DNA from: Mariniblastus sp.
GTDB lineage: Bacteria > Planctomycetota > Planctomycetia > Pirellulales > Pirellulaceae
Reading direction: 5' to 3'
Assembly: GCA_029251085.1 (NCBI GenBank)
Contig: JAQXDZ010000023.1
Coordinates: 1 to 64,000 of the forward strand
Length of the DNA: 64,000 nt
The position numbers were made by a program, and so were the translations under genes. The notes under the pieces are model-generated. The model was not told the origin of the DNA and searched no databases. It was given only the letters and a program-made list of their open reading frames with translations. This document shows, piece by piece, positions 47,975 through 55,697 of this stretch. Positions within the stretch are counted from its first letter, which is position 1. The number at the start of each line of letters is the position of its first letter.

Positions 47975-48160
47975 CTAAGTTTCTTTAGGTGCGTTATCGC
48001 CTTCAGTAGCTGAATCAGCTGGAGCGGTTTGCTGGGCAGGTGTTTCGCTAAGTCTTTTTTTATAGGTGCCTAAGTCACACCCGGAAAAAATCGTAATTGA
48101 AACAAGGCTTAGGATAGCTAAGCAGACAGAATTAAGGTTTCGATTCGATGAAGTTGGCAT
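47975..48160 (-). CDS. Small planctomycete lipoprotein
   Basis: The ATG at 48160 gives 61 residues: a short signal peptide with the lipobox 'TIFSGC', then 'DLGTYKKRLSE' and an Ala/Pro/Thr-rich tail. Tiny lipoproteins with Gly-Cys-x-x-Gly-x-Tyr-x-x-Arg after the lipidated cysteine recur in planctomycetes with no known role. A longer frame to 48211 is less likely. It lies downstream of the structured RNA candidate on the same strand, but that RNA ends at its own terminator. Confidence 0.72.
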   Translation of the reverse strand: MPTSSNRNLNSVCLAILSLVSITIFSGCDLGTYKKRLSETPAQQTAPADSATEGDNAPKET

Positions 48161-48363
48161 GTTGTTATACTTCTGTGCTGGGCCAATAAAATAAGAGTGA
48201 CGGGGGAACACTTGGGCAACCCTCAGCCCATCTTAGCTAATTCTCGCGGTTTTTCGAGGTGCTTTTGGGAAACGGTGATTGGGTTCTGATGCCAGTGGTA
48301 AACGCAAGTGCGATCGGTGTTGGAATGCGTCCAGACTAGTTGTGTCGCAACTGACTGTTTCCA

Positions 48364-48399
48364 ATAAAAAAGCGTTGGCCTCGTGAGAGACCAACGCTT
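48364..48399 (-). terminator. Rho-independent terminator (minus strand)
   Basis: Read on the minus strand, AAGCGTTGGTCTC (48399-48387) pairs with GAGGCCAACGCTT (48382-48370) around TCAC, with one mismatch, followed by TTTTT ATTGG. The plus strand has no T-run on its side, so it acts on minus-strand transcripts, either the candidate RNA or read-through from the MurE-like gene. Confidence 0.85.
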
Positions 48400-48503
48400 C
48401 GTGTTCCCTGGCACTGGGACGGAGTTCGTCCCAGTGCTCAGTTCAAGCTCAGCCGTGAGCACTTATTGTAACGGTTGACCCAGAAACCATAGTTACAATA
48501 AGC
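48364..48503 (-). ncRNA. Candidate structured small RNA of about 140 nt
   Basis: On the minus strand four stems follow one another: CTTATTGTAAC with GTTACAATAAG (48502-48462), TGCTCA with TGAGCA (48461-48435), GCACTGGGACG-AACTC-CGTCCCAGTGC (48437-48411, perfect 11 bp), and a final 13-bp stem with one mismatch followed by TTTTTT. Stems two and three share four bases, so they exclude each other, which hints at a switch. The region codes for nothing convincing. I could not match it to a known RNA family. Confidence 0.55.
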
Positions 48504-48800
48504 AAAATATGCTCTACCCCCAGGAGGGAGGGTGGTGCAAGATTCCCGCGTTTCAAGCACCGTCGACTGATCTTAAGGTGTTTTGTTTTTTCTTTATGCC
48601 GGAGGGTTCTGAATTTGCTTTTCCCAATTCAGATGAGTTGTTTGATGGAATACGTTTACTGAAGCAGTTTGAGCGACGCAATAGCGATTTGTAATTCTTT
48701 TTAGGGAAGCCTTTTGTGCTAGCGACTGTTAGGGTTGAGGGCGTTAAAAAACCATGTTTTTAAGGTTGGTTCTTGCTTGGTCGACTGTTTTTTAGGGGAA
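48504..48800. other. Intergenic region downstream of the MurE-like gene
   Basis: About 300 bases without a supported gene. A small AT-rich inverted repeat (TTAAAAAAC-CAT-GTTTTTAA, 48744-48763) could be a weak terminator for the MurE-like gene. A 61-codon plus-strand frame near 48509 has no domain and is not called. Confidence 0.35.
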
Positions 48801-50348
48801 TTACGTTCGGTAGTCATCGATGTCAAAGATGTTTTGCTGGTCATCGTCTGGTTTGTTTGGTTCTGAAAACACGGCGTTGTCATAGAGCCATGCCTGGCAG
48901 ACGTCTCGATCGGTGATAGTCCAGTTTTCTTCGCCGATCAAAGCAAAGGGGCGTTCGCCACATCCAGCGATGATAACGGCATCATCTGGTTTGGCGTGGG
49001 TGAGCGCCCATTCTATCGCTTTGAAACGATTGGGGATGAGCTGTGCTTTACCCGGATCTTCGAACCCGTCGAGAATTTGATGAGCAGGTTCGAAGTCGAC
49101 CAATGGTCCACCGGCTGTATTGGTAATAATGACATGGTCTGCCGCTCGCTCAGCAATTTCGCCAAGGCGTTGGCGTTCTCTTTGTGAGTGATTTTCATCA
49201 ATTGAGCAAAGGCACCAAACATTACCTTTTGTGTTTTGACGGATTGAGCGGATGGCGTTGGCAAGTTGCCCGCTGCTTCGTGCTGAATCGATCCAAACTC
49301 CAAAATCTTGCCCGCATTCGATCTTTTCGAGTCGCCCGGGAATTTGCCCGACCGACTCAAGGCCCCTGGCAATGTTCTCAATTTCGATGCCTTGAGCGAG
49401 TCCAACGGCTGTTGCTGCGAGGCAGTTATAAATATGTTGGTCGCCGATAATTGACGTTCTGACTGGGATTGAATCGGAGCCGGCGGTAATCATAAACGTT
49501 TGCCCACCTGCTGAGCAATCAATTTGCCTAGCTGTGATGTCGGCTTCTTGCTTGATGCCGATTGTTAAGACGGGACGATCAATTTTACTTAGTAAAAAGT
49601 GTGTTTTGGGGTCGTCTAGGTTTACAATCGCGAGCCCGGTTGGTTTGAGTTTATCCAACAGACGTAGCTTCGCCCTTTGGTAATTCGCCTGAGATCCATG
49701 GAAGTCGAGATGGTTTTCCCGAATGTTTGTCAAAATGGCGACATCGAGTTCGACGCCGGCGAGACATCGTTTTGCAAGGGCGGTGCTAGGTACTTCGATT
49801 ATCGCGTTTTCGCAATTGGCGAGTGCCATTGAGGTCAGTTGTTCGGCAAGCCACGGTGGATTTAAATCAGTGGCAGGAACTGAAGTTTTGTTTTTTCCCT
49901 GGCTTACCTCAATGGAAGAGATCAAGCCTGTGGTTTGGCCAGCTGCTTTGAGAATTCCAGAAACGAGATGGCAGGTGACAGTTTTCCCATCAGTCCCGGT
50001 TACACCGATCGAATTCAACCGTCGGCTGGGATTGCCGGCGAGTGCCTGACAAATTTTCCCATAAGCCTCACGGGAATCGTTAACGAGACATTGGGGGCGG
50101 TGTGTCGTTAGTAAACGTTCGGTCACGACAGCCGTCGCTCCGCGAGCGATGGCTTCCTGTGTAAAATCATGGCCATCTTGTTCTGAGTCCATGATGGCCA
50201 CAAACAGGTCATCGGTCTGACAGTCTGTCCAAAGACCACAGCAAGACTGGAAAAAGACATCGTCAGCGCCAACCAGCTTGGCATCGGGAAGAATGTCCCG
50301 AAGTCTGATGCCACGATCCGTATTGGTATTATACAACTGGGTACTCAC
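48801..50348 (-). CDS. Degenerate MurE-like Mur ligase
   Basis: The start is GTG 50348, with GGGAGG 4 bases upstream on this strand. The 515-residue protein has the three-domain Mur ligase layout with the ATP loop 'GVTGTDGKTVT' (about 118-123). Hallmarks of MurE are altered: 'EVSSHAL' reads 'EVPSTAL' (about 185-191), the 'DYAHTPD' loop is 'IDSARSSG', and the diaminopimelate-binding DNPR motif is 'NTAG'. The ATP site looks intact, so it may be a ligase of another substrate. It is not the housekeeping MurE. It is monocistronic in this window. Confidence 0.8.
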   Translation of the reverse strand: MSTQLYNTNTDRGIRLRDILPDAKLVGADDVFFQSCCGLWTDCQTDDLFVAIMDSEQDGHDFTQEAIARGATAVVTERLLTTHRPQCLVNDSREAYGKICQALAGNPSRRLNSIGVTGTDGKTVTCHLVSGILKAAGQTTGLISSIEVSQGKNKTSVPATDLNPPWLAEQLTSMALANCENAIIEVPSTALAKRCLAGVELDVAILTNIRENHLDFHGSQANYQRAKLRLLDKLKPTGLAIVNLDDPKTHFLLSKIDRPVLTIGIKQEADITARQIDCSAGGQTFMITAGSDSIPVRTSIIGDQHIYNCLAATAVGLAQGIEIENIARGLESVGQIPGRLEKIECGQDFGVWIDSARSSGQLANAIRSIRQNTKGNVWCLCSIDENHSQRERQRLGEIAERAADHVIITNTAGGPLVDFEPAHQILDGFEDPGKAQLIPNRFKAIEWALTHAKPDDAVIIAGCGERPFALIGEENWTITDRDVCQAWLYDNAVFSEPNKPDDDQQNIFDIDDYRT

Positions 50349-50797
50349 AAGGCCTCCCTGCCTGGCGAATGCCAAAATTCAAAAAGCGATTTCGTTCGCG
50401 GTAACTCGCGTTCAACCAAGCATCACACTTAGTCGAGTGGACGAGTACATGTCAGCATCCTGCCAACGAAATCGATTCTCATTAATCGAAAACTTTCGTC
50501 AAGGTTGATCGTTGAACTGCGTGGTTGGTTTTATATGAAAGCGTTAGCCAAAGATTTCTGCAATTCGCAATTGACATGGCTCAAAATTGAATGAATATGA
50601 CGTTTGTCGAGCAAAAAATTTACCGCGCCCTCGTGAAACTTTTTTTCTGGCGATTGTGCATGCTAGCTGCATGCGGTTCTTCCTAAGGTGAATCTCTTGT
50701 AGGCGTAGCCCACGATGTTGTTTAGATTCCCAGCTATTGATTTGAGGCTGGAAATTACCGGTTTTGTATTTCATTTGTGATTTGGCGGAAGAACTCC
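50349..50797 (+). promoter_or_regulatory. Divergent intergenic region with candidate promoter
   Basis: About 450 bases between the MurE-like gene and the HTH-EIIA gene. TTGACA at 50571-50576 is a good -35 element on the plus strand, but the -10 is weak (AATATG or TATGAC, spacer 17-19). Two GCATGC copies flank TAGCT near 50669-50686. No gene is seen. Confidence 0.35.
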
Positions 50798-51505
50798 ATG
50801 GACGAAGATTTTGACGTGATGTCTCTCGCTGCGTATTTGCATTTAACACCAGAGCAGGTTCGAAAGATGGCCAGCCGGGACCGCCTGCCTGGCCGTCGAG
50901 TGGGTGGGAAGTGGCGGTTTTCGAGAGCTGAGATACATCAGTGGTTCGAAAAGAAAATTGGAGCTTCTGATGAACAAGGCTTAACCGAGGTTGAAAAGGT
51001 TCTGTATCGGAATCCCAGTAATGGTCCGGAGGTGGAGCCGCGAATTTCGGAGCTGTTGCTACCTGAAACGACTTACGTTCCCCTGATGGCTCGAACAAAA
51101 AGTTCTGTAATCAAAAATATTTGCGATTTGACGGCAGAAACAGGTAGACTGTGGGACCCAGTGAAAATGGCGGAAGCACTGACCAGTCGTGAGGAATTGC
51201 ATCCAACGGCGTTGGGTAATGGAGTCGCACTTTTACACCCGCGGCGACCGCTGCCCTCGATTATGGGAGAGCCATTTCTGGCGCTTGGCATTACGACATC
51301 AGGAATTCCATTTGGAGGCCCTCGAGGTTGTTTAACAGATGTGTTTTTTTTGATTGGTTCGACAAGTGAGGCGGTTCATTTGAAAGTACTGGCGAGGTTG
51401 AGTCGGATGATTCAGCAGTCGGAATGGCTAACTGAATTACGGGAAAGTACATCTTCTGCAGACGCGTGGCAGATTATTGATGATGGTGATACTGGTCTAG
51501 AGTAA
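50798..51505 (+). CDS. HTH domain fused to a PtsN-type EIIA domain
   Basis: The start is ATG 50798, with GGAAG 6-7 bases upstream. Residues 5-55 are an excisionase/MerR-like winged helix ('DVMSLAAYLHLTPEQVRKMA', 'GGKWRFSRAEIHQWF'). From about 90 to the end is an EIIA domain of the nitrogen-PTS type: 'ALTSREELHPTALGNGVALLHPRRP' holds the phosphorylatable histidine, and 'FFLIGSTSEAVHLKVLARLSRMI' the next conserved helix. It looks like a transcription factor whose state is set by phosphorylation. No other PTS gene is nearby. The pseudo-receiver gene starts 37 bases downstream. Confidence 0.88.
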   Translation: MDEDFDVMSLAAYLHLTPEQVRKMASRDRLPGRRVGGKWRFSRAEIHQWFEKKIGASDEQGLTEVEKVLYRNPSNGPEVEPRISELLLPETTYVPLMARTKSSVIKNICDLTAETGRLWDPVKMAEALTSREELHPTALGNGVALLHPRRPLPSIMGEPFLALGITTSGIPFGGPRGCLTDVFFLIGSTSEAVHLKVLARLSRMIQQSEWLTELRESTSSADAWQIIDDGDTGLE

Positions 51506-51542
51506 TGTGAATTTGGTAACGGAATGTTTGAGGAGCGGTAGG

Positions 51543-52355
51543 ATGGTAACGCATAAGATTTTGGTGACCGGTGATTTTTGGCATTCCGATTTTCAAAAAA
51601 TCATTTCTAAATTTGATGTTCCAGTAACTTTAGTTCCGTTTGACAAAGTCGAAACGGTGGTGGATCAAAGTTATGATCTCGTGGTTTTAGCCCAGTCGAG
51701 ACGCGACCAATTTCTACAAGCGGACGTGGAGGAGTTGTTAGCGAACTTTCCAGCCGTTCCAGTTGTGGGCCTACTTGGCAGTTGGTGTGAGGGGGAATCA
51801 CGTTCCGGACGGCCTTACCCGGGAGTCATCCGAGTTTACTGGCACCAATGGGAGGGTAGGTATGCACAATTCGTTGAGCAGTTAGCGGAAGCAGGCATAA
51901 CGAACTGGCACGCACCGCGGACTTCAACAACCTCAGACCGTATCGTCTCGCAAACAATCCGGCGAGACGTTTCGATAGGCGCGGGGAATATTGGGGTAAG
52001 TGCGTGGACTCGATCCGAATACGAAATGTTGGATGACGCGATCGCCAGCTTTGGGTGGCGTTCCCGTTGGGTAGAGCGTTCCATTTGGGATGCTGCTTCG
52101 TCGGCCACTGTTTTGGTTATGTGTGTTGTCGCCGATTCCTGGACGGTAGAGTTAGAAAAGAGAATTGAGTGGCTAAACTCTGAGATACCTGACGTCCCGT
52201 TCGTTTTGTTGCTCAACTATCCTCGGGAGTCTGACGCCGAAGCGATTGCGGCAGCAGGAGTGTCGGCAGTGGTCTCCAAACCATTTGAGCTTCAAGATCT
52301 AAAAGTGGCGATTTCTGAAGCGGCTGGGAAAGAACTTCAGCGTCCGAAGGCATAA
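51543..52355 (+). CDS. Receiver-like protein without phosphorylation site
   Basis: The start is ATG 51543: GAGGAG lies 7 bases upstream. The longer frame from 51507 is spurious. The 270-residue protein has two alpha/beta halves. The second ends in 'AIAAAGVSAVVSKPFELQDLKVAI', which fits the last helices of a receiver domain including the conserved Lys. The acceptor aspartate is missing: the strand reads 'VLVMCVVADSWTVE'. No DNA-binding or enzyme domain is attached. It is probably co-transcribed with the HTH-EIIA gene and may be its partner. Function is inferred only from that. Confidence 0.72.
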   Translation: MVTHKILVTGDFWHSDFQKIISKFDVPVTLVPFDKVETVVDQSYDLVVLAQSRRDQFLQADVEELLANFPAVPVVGLLGSWCEGESRSGRPYPGVIRVYWHQWEGRYAQFVEQLAEAGITNWHAPRTSTTSDRIVSQTIRRDVSIGAGNIGVSAWTRSEYEMLDDAIASFGWRSRWVERSIWDAASSATVLVMCVVADSWTVELEKRIEWLNSEIPDVPFVLLLNYPRESDAEAIAAAGVSAVVSKPFELQDLKVAISEAAGKELQRPKA

Positions 52356-52452
52356 AGGGTTCTCAGGGTGTTGAATTCCGTCTAAGATTTTCGGTTATTC
52401 GAAAAGACTCCGAAATTTTGTCGACTTAAGAATTCAACCGAATTAATTTGCC

Positions 52453-53418
52453 ATGAACCAACCGCCCTCCGACATTCAACTCGCGCTGAAATGCTGGTTT
52501 TTGACTGGTGCTACTGCCAGTGGGAAAACGAAGGTCAGTCTGGAACTGGCTCGGATTTTGGACGCCGAGATTATTTCGCTGGACTCGATGGCAATTTACC
52601 GTGGGATGGATATTGGAACCGCCAAGCCGGATTCCACCCAGCAATCGGCCGTGCCGCACCACTTGATCGACATTGTTGACCCGCCCGAATCATTCAGTGT
52701 TTCTGAGTATCGTGACTCAGCGTTGAGCAAAATCCGTGAGATTCACGAATCAGGAAAGCAAGTTCTGTTCGTGGGTGGGACTGCTCTGTATCTCAAGGCT
52801 TTGTTACGTGGTTTATTCGAAGGCCCGCCGGCGGACTGGGATTTTCGGAAGGAGATAGAGCAGGAGATAGAGAATTCCGGAGCGGAATTTTTACACCAAC
52901 GGCTCGCAATGATCGATCCAGTGTCGGCACACAAGCTTCACGAAAATGATCATCGCCGTATCATTCGAGCACTGGAGGTTTACAAACAAACCGGAAAACC
53001 AATTAGTCATTGGCAGATGCAATTTGATGAAGGGAGGCAAGCCGATCAGTGCCGAGTTTTCACAATTCGACATGATCGACCCGTTCTGCATCAGCGGATT
53101 GAGGCGAGGGTGGAAGCAATGTTTTCGGAAGGATTGGTCGATGAAGTGAGGGGTTTGCTTGAGCGTTGGTCTGATATCGGGAAAACTGCCTCCCAGGCTG
53201 TTGGCTATCGGGAGGTGATCGACTTTTTAAGCGACAAGATGTCAATGGAGGAGACTGTCGAACGAGTGAGGGTCAGGACTCGTAAATTTGCACGGCACCA
53301 GGAAACTTGGTTCCGAGGCATGTCCGAATGCCGAATCCTTGACCTTGAATCCGAGTTTGATCCGTCCGAATTGGCACAGAAAATTGCAAGTGTTGGGTCC
53401 GAGGTAACGACCAGTTAG
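52453..53418 (+). CDS. miaA: tRNA dimethylallyltransferase
   Basis: The 321-residue protein has the P-loop 'LTGATASGKTKVSLEL' near residue 17, 'ISLDSMAIYRGMDIGTAKP' near 38, 'VPHHLIDIVDPPESFSVSEY' near 66 and 'FVGGTALYLKALLRGLF' near 97. The C-terminus has 'QAVGYREVIDFL' and 'RKFARHQETWFRG'. It adds a dimethylallyl group to A37 of tRNAs that read U-starting codons. It stands alone, converging on the M50-HlyD gene. Confidence 0.97.
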   Translation: MNQPPSDIQLALKCWFLTGATASGKTKVSLELARILDAEIISLDSMAIYRGMDIGTAKPDSTQQSAVPHHLIDIVDPPESFSVSEYRDSALSKIREIHESGKQVLFVGGTALYLKALLRGLFEGPPADWDFRKEIEQEIENSGAEFLHQRLAMIDPVSAHKLHENDHRRIIRALEVYKQTGKPISHWQMQFDEGRQADQCRVFTIRHDRPVLHQRIEARVEAMFSEGLVDEVRGLLERWSDIGKTASQAVGYREVIDFLSDKMSMEETVERVRVRTRKFARHQETWFRGMSECRILDLESEFDPSELAQKIASVGSEVTTS

Positions 53419-53508
53419 CCACGAGGTGGGGTGCGTTGCTGTGATTCCATGATTCGGGCAGTCGAACGTTAATAAGGTTTCGCCATTACTGAAATCGTCT
53501 TCTGTTTT

Positions 53509-55695
53509 TCAGAGAACTGCCGTCTGCGTCGCGAATTTGATTTTAGCTTCCAGCCACTCGGAGGCAGCAATGTAAAAGTAGTTTCCGAGGGATTGCTCTC
53601 CCGTTGGAAAAATCGCCCGACCTCTCTGGCCAGATTTTAAAATGCTGCTTTGGTTTGCTTTCAATTCAATAAAAGCATTGAACCGCGGAGTAAGTAATTC
53701 GAAATCTGGAGCCTTGGCGCTGTTGCTGTTGGCAATTGGCCTGACTGGAAGCGGTCCATCCGCATGGGCGCAAAGCGAGGGGTGAGTCGACGTGGTTGAC
53801 GCCCGTGGATTAACCCGAGTTAGTTGAGACTGGAACAGTGGTAATCCGGGCATGATGATCTTAATTGGATTCCCAACATTATTGTGAATTGAATCGAGAT
53901 CTCGCTGGTCAATTGAAACAACCACCTCTTTGGTGTTAAACGGAGCGATGGTTAGCAGTTCGTCGCCTCGGTGAACAAAACTACCGAGTCGATTTGCCAG
54001 GTCTCGCTGGAAAATAAATCCATCAAAAGGGGCGGCGATTCTTAGACCTTTTACGGCTTTTGTTTTTTCCACACGTTGTTCTTTGAGTTCTTTTTGCTTG
54101 GTTTGTTCGGCGAGCGCTAAGGACTTTTCGTTTTGTTTGCGATAAATGCGATATTGAACTTCAGACTCTTCAATCAAGCGATTTAGTTCGTTTGCTTCGT
54201 TGTTAATGTCAGGATTCTCTAGGACGATTAGTAACTGTCCTTTTCGAACACGCTGCCCATTTTCAACCAAGATATTTTGAATGAACCCCGCGGCGTCAGC
54301 GCGGATGTTGGTTTCTTTTGAGAACTGAACAATTGCGGGGGCTGATTTGATTGCCGGGGCTTTTAAGGTGGTGAATAAGAGCGTTCCGAGGCCGATCAAA
54401 ATACAAAAGCTTAGGCTTGTTCTCAGCAGATTGATCGATCGCTGAGAGTTCCGCATGAAAAGCGGTTTTAACGTTCGATACATCGGCAGGCCAAACCAGA
54501 GAGTCACGCCGAGTGCACTTAGGACGAGCCCGAGTCCGTCGAATAGAACTCCAGCGCCGATGATCAAGCTTAGGCTTATCGAAATCTTCCAAAAGAATGC
54601 AAGGCAACCGTAAATCGCAATTTGTCGAATTTCTGTGGGTTTGCAAAGGTTGTCAGTTGTGGGAAGCCCAAACAGAAGAGAGAGAGTTCGATCTCCGAAC
54701 CATTTGGTCCCTTTGCTGTACAGGTTGGGAATGTTCAATAAATCGGATAGTAAAAAATATCCGTCAAATCGCATGAGTGGATTTGCATTAAATAAAATGG
54801 TGGTCAGGCTCGACATAATGAAGATGTTAAATGCAATATTTGCGGTGACGCCACTTGTTTCGGTCCAGACAACCACCGCAACCGATGCAATGAATAGCTC
54901 GACATACATTCCCGCTGACGAGACAGCCATGCGGTGCCAGCGATTCGTGAATCGCCACATCGAGGTAACATTAACGTACGCCATCGGAGTGAATAAAATT
55001 AGCAAAACACCAGCTTCTGGGACTTCTCCGCCGTATTTGCGACACGCAATTCCGTGTGCCGTTTCGTGGATAAGTTTTAGTAAGACCCAGATAAGAAGTA
55101 GCCAGACCCAGCTGAACCCTGAAAGGATACCAGTGGAAGCAACGGATAATTGATCCCAGTGTTGATAGAGTTTTACCGATGCGAATAAACCGGTTCCACA
55201 CCAGGCGATGAAAAACCAAACTGAAAAAATCCATTGGATATATGGTTGTACTTTTGCAAGTAAATGATTTGGATTGAAAATCCGAAACTTGCAACTGATT
55301 GGGTTGATCCAGGCCATGATCTTCTGGCGATTGATTTTTTCCAATTGGTCGTTTAGGCGTTGGCCATTATCAAAGTCTTTGCCATAGGTTAAGTTCGTCT
55401 GTACCAACCACTGGCTAACTTCGATTGCAAGCTGTGTGGTCAAGTCTGGCTTTTGAAAGTCATCCGAAGAGTTAAGAAGGTCTATGATATCGCGAGCTGT
55501 TCGCTGACCGTCAATTAACGCCAAGAAACGATATTCCCGTTCGCCAATTTGGAAATATTTACTTCGAACAGGATCCTCGATTACAACAACGGCCCTATCG
55601 CCTTCCCAGCGAGTGTCGAACTTAAGTTCTGACCGCAGCGTCAGTTTTGATTCCAGCCAGGGATCAGCGTTTCGGTTTGTGTCAGCGCTGCTCAT
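53509..55695 (-). CDS. PqqD-like, M50 protease and HlyD adaptor fusion
   Basis: The ATG at 55695 lies 2 bases after the stop of the GAF-HlyD gene. The 728-residue protein has three parts. Residues about 20-90 resemble PqqD, a small winged-helix fold that binds leader peptides ('YFQIGEREYRFLALIDGQRTARDIID'). Residues about 150-450 are a multi-pass M50 protease with 'LIHETAHGIACRKYGG' as the zinc motif and 'NANPLMRFDGYFL' as the second site. The rest is an HlyD-type biotinyl-lipoyl and coiled-coil adaptor ('GFIQNILVENGQRVRKGQLLIVLENP'). It resembles proteins annotated as peptide zinc metalloproteases of the YydH type. It is last in the export operon and probably handles and passes on the exported protein. 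Confidence 0.85.
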   Translation of the reverse strand: MSSADTNRNADPWLESKLTLRSELKFDTRWEGDRAVVVIEDPVRSKYFQIGEREYRFLALIDGQRTARDIIDLLNSSDDFQKPDLTTQLAIEVSQWLVQTNLTYGKDFDNGQRLNDQLEKINRQKIMAWINPISCKFRIFNPNHLLAKVQPYIQWIFSVWFFIAWCGTGLFASVKLYQHWDQLSVASTGILSGFSWVWLLLIWVLLKLIHETAHGIACRKYGGEVPEAGVLLILFTPMAYVNVTSMWRFTNRWHRMAVSSAGMYVELFIASVAVVVWTETSGVTANIAFNIFIMSSLTTILFNANPLMRFDGYFLLSDLLNIPNLYSKGTKWFGDRTLSLLFGLPTTDNLCKPTEIRQIAIYGCLAFFWKISISLSLIIGAGVLFDGLGLVLSALGVTLWFGLPMYRTLKPLFMRNSQRSINLLRTSLSFCILIGLGTLLFTTLKAPAIKSAPAIVQFSKETNIRADAAGFIQNILVENGQRVRKGQLLIVLENPDINNEANELNRLIEESEVQYRIYRKQNEKSLALAEQTKQKELKEQRVEKTKAVKGLRIAAPFDGFIFQRDLANRLGSFVHRGDELLTIAPFNTKEVVVSIDQRDLDSIHNNVGNPIKIIMPGLPLFQSQLTRVNPRASTTSTHPSLCAHADGPLPVRPIANSNSAKAPDFELLTPRFNAFIELKANQSSILKSGQRGRAIFPTGEQSLGNYFYIAASEWLEAKIKFATQTAVL

Positions 55696-55697
55696 GG

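Noticed and set aside
48223..48462. 79-codon minus-strand frame across the structured RNA candidate
   Set aside because: It runs through three perfect or near-perfect stems and the terminator, so the RNA reading is better.
48509..48694. 61-codon plus-strand frame with a GGAGGG nearby
   Set aside because: The GGAGGG lies inside the frame, not before it, and the peptide has no domain or signal.
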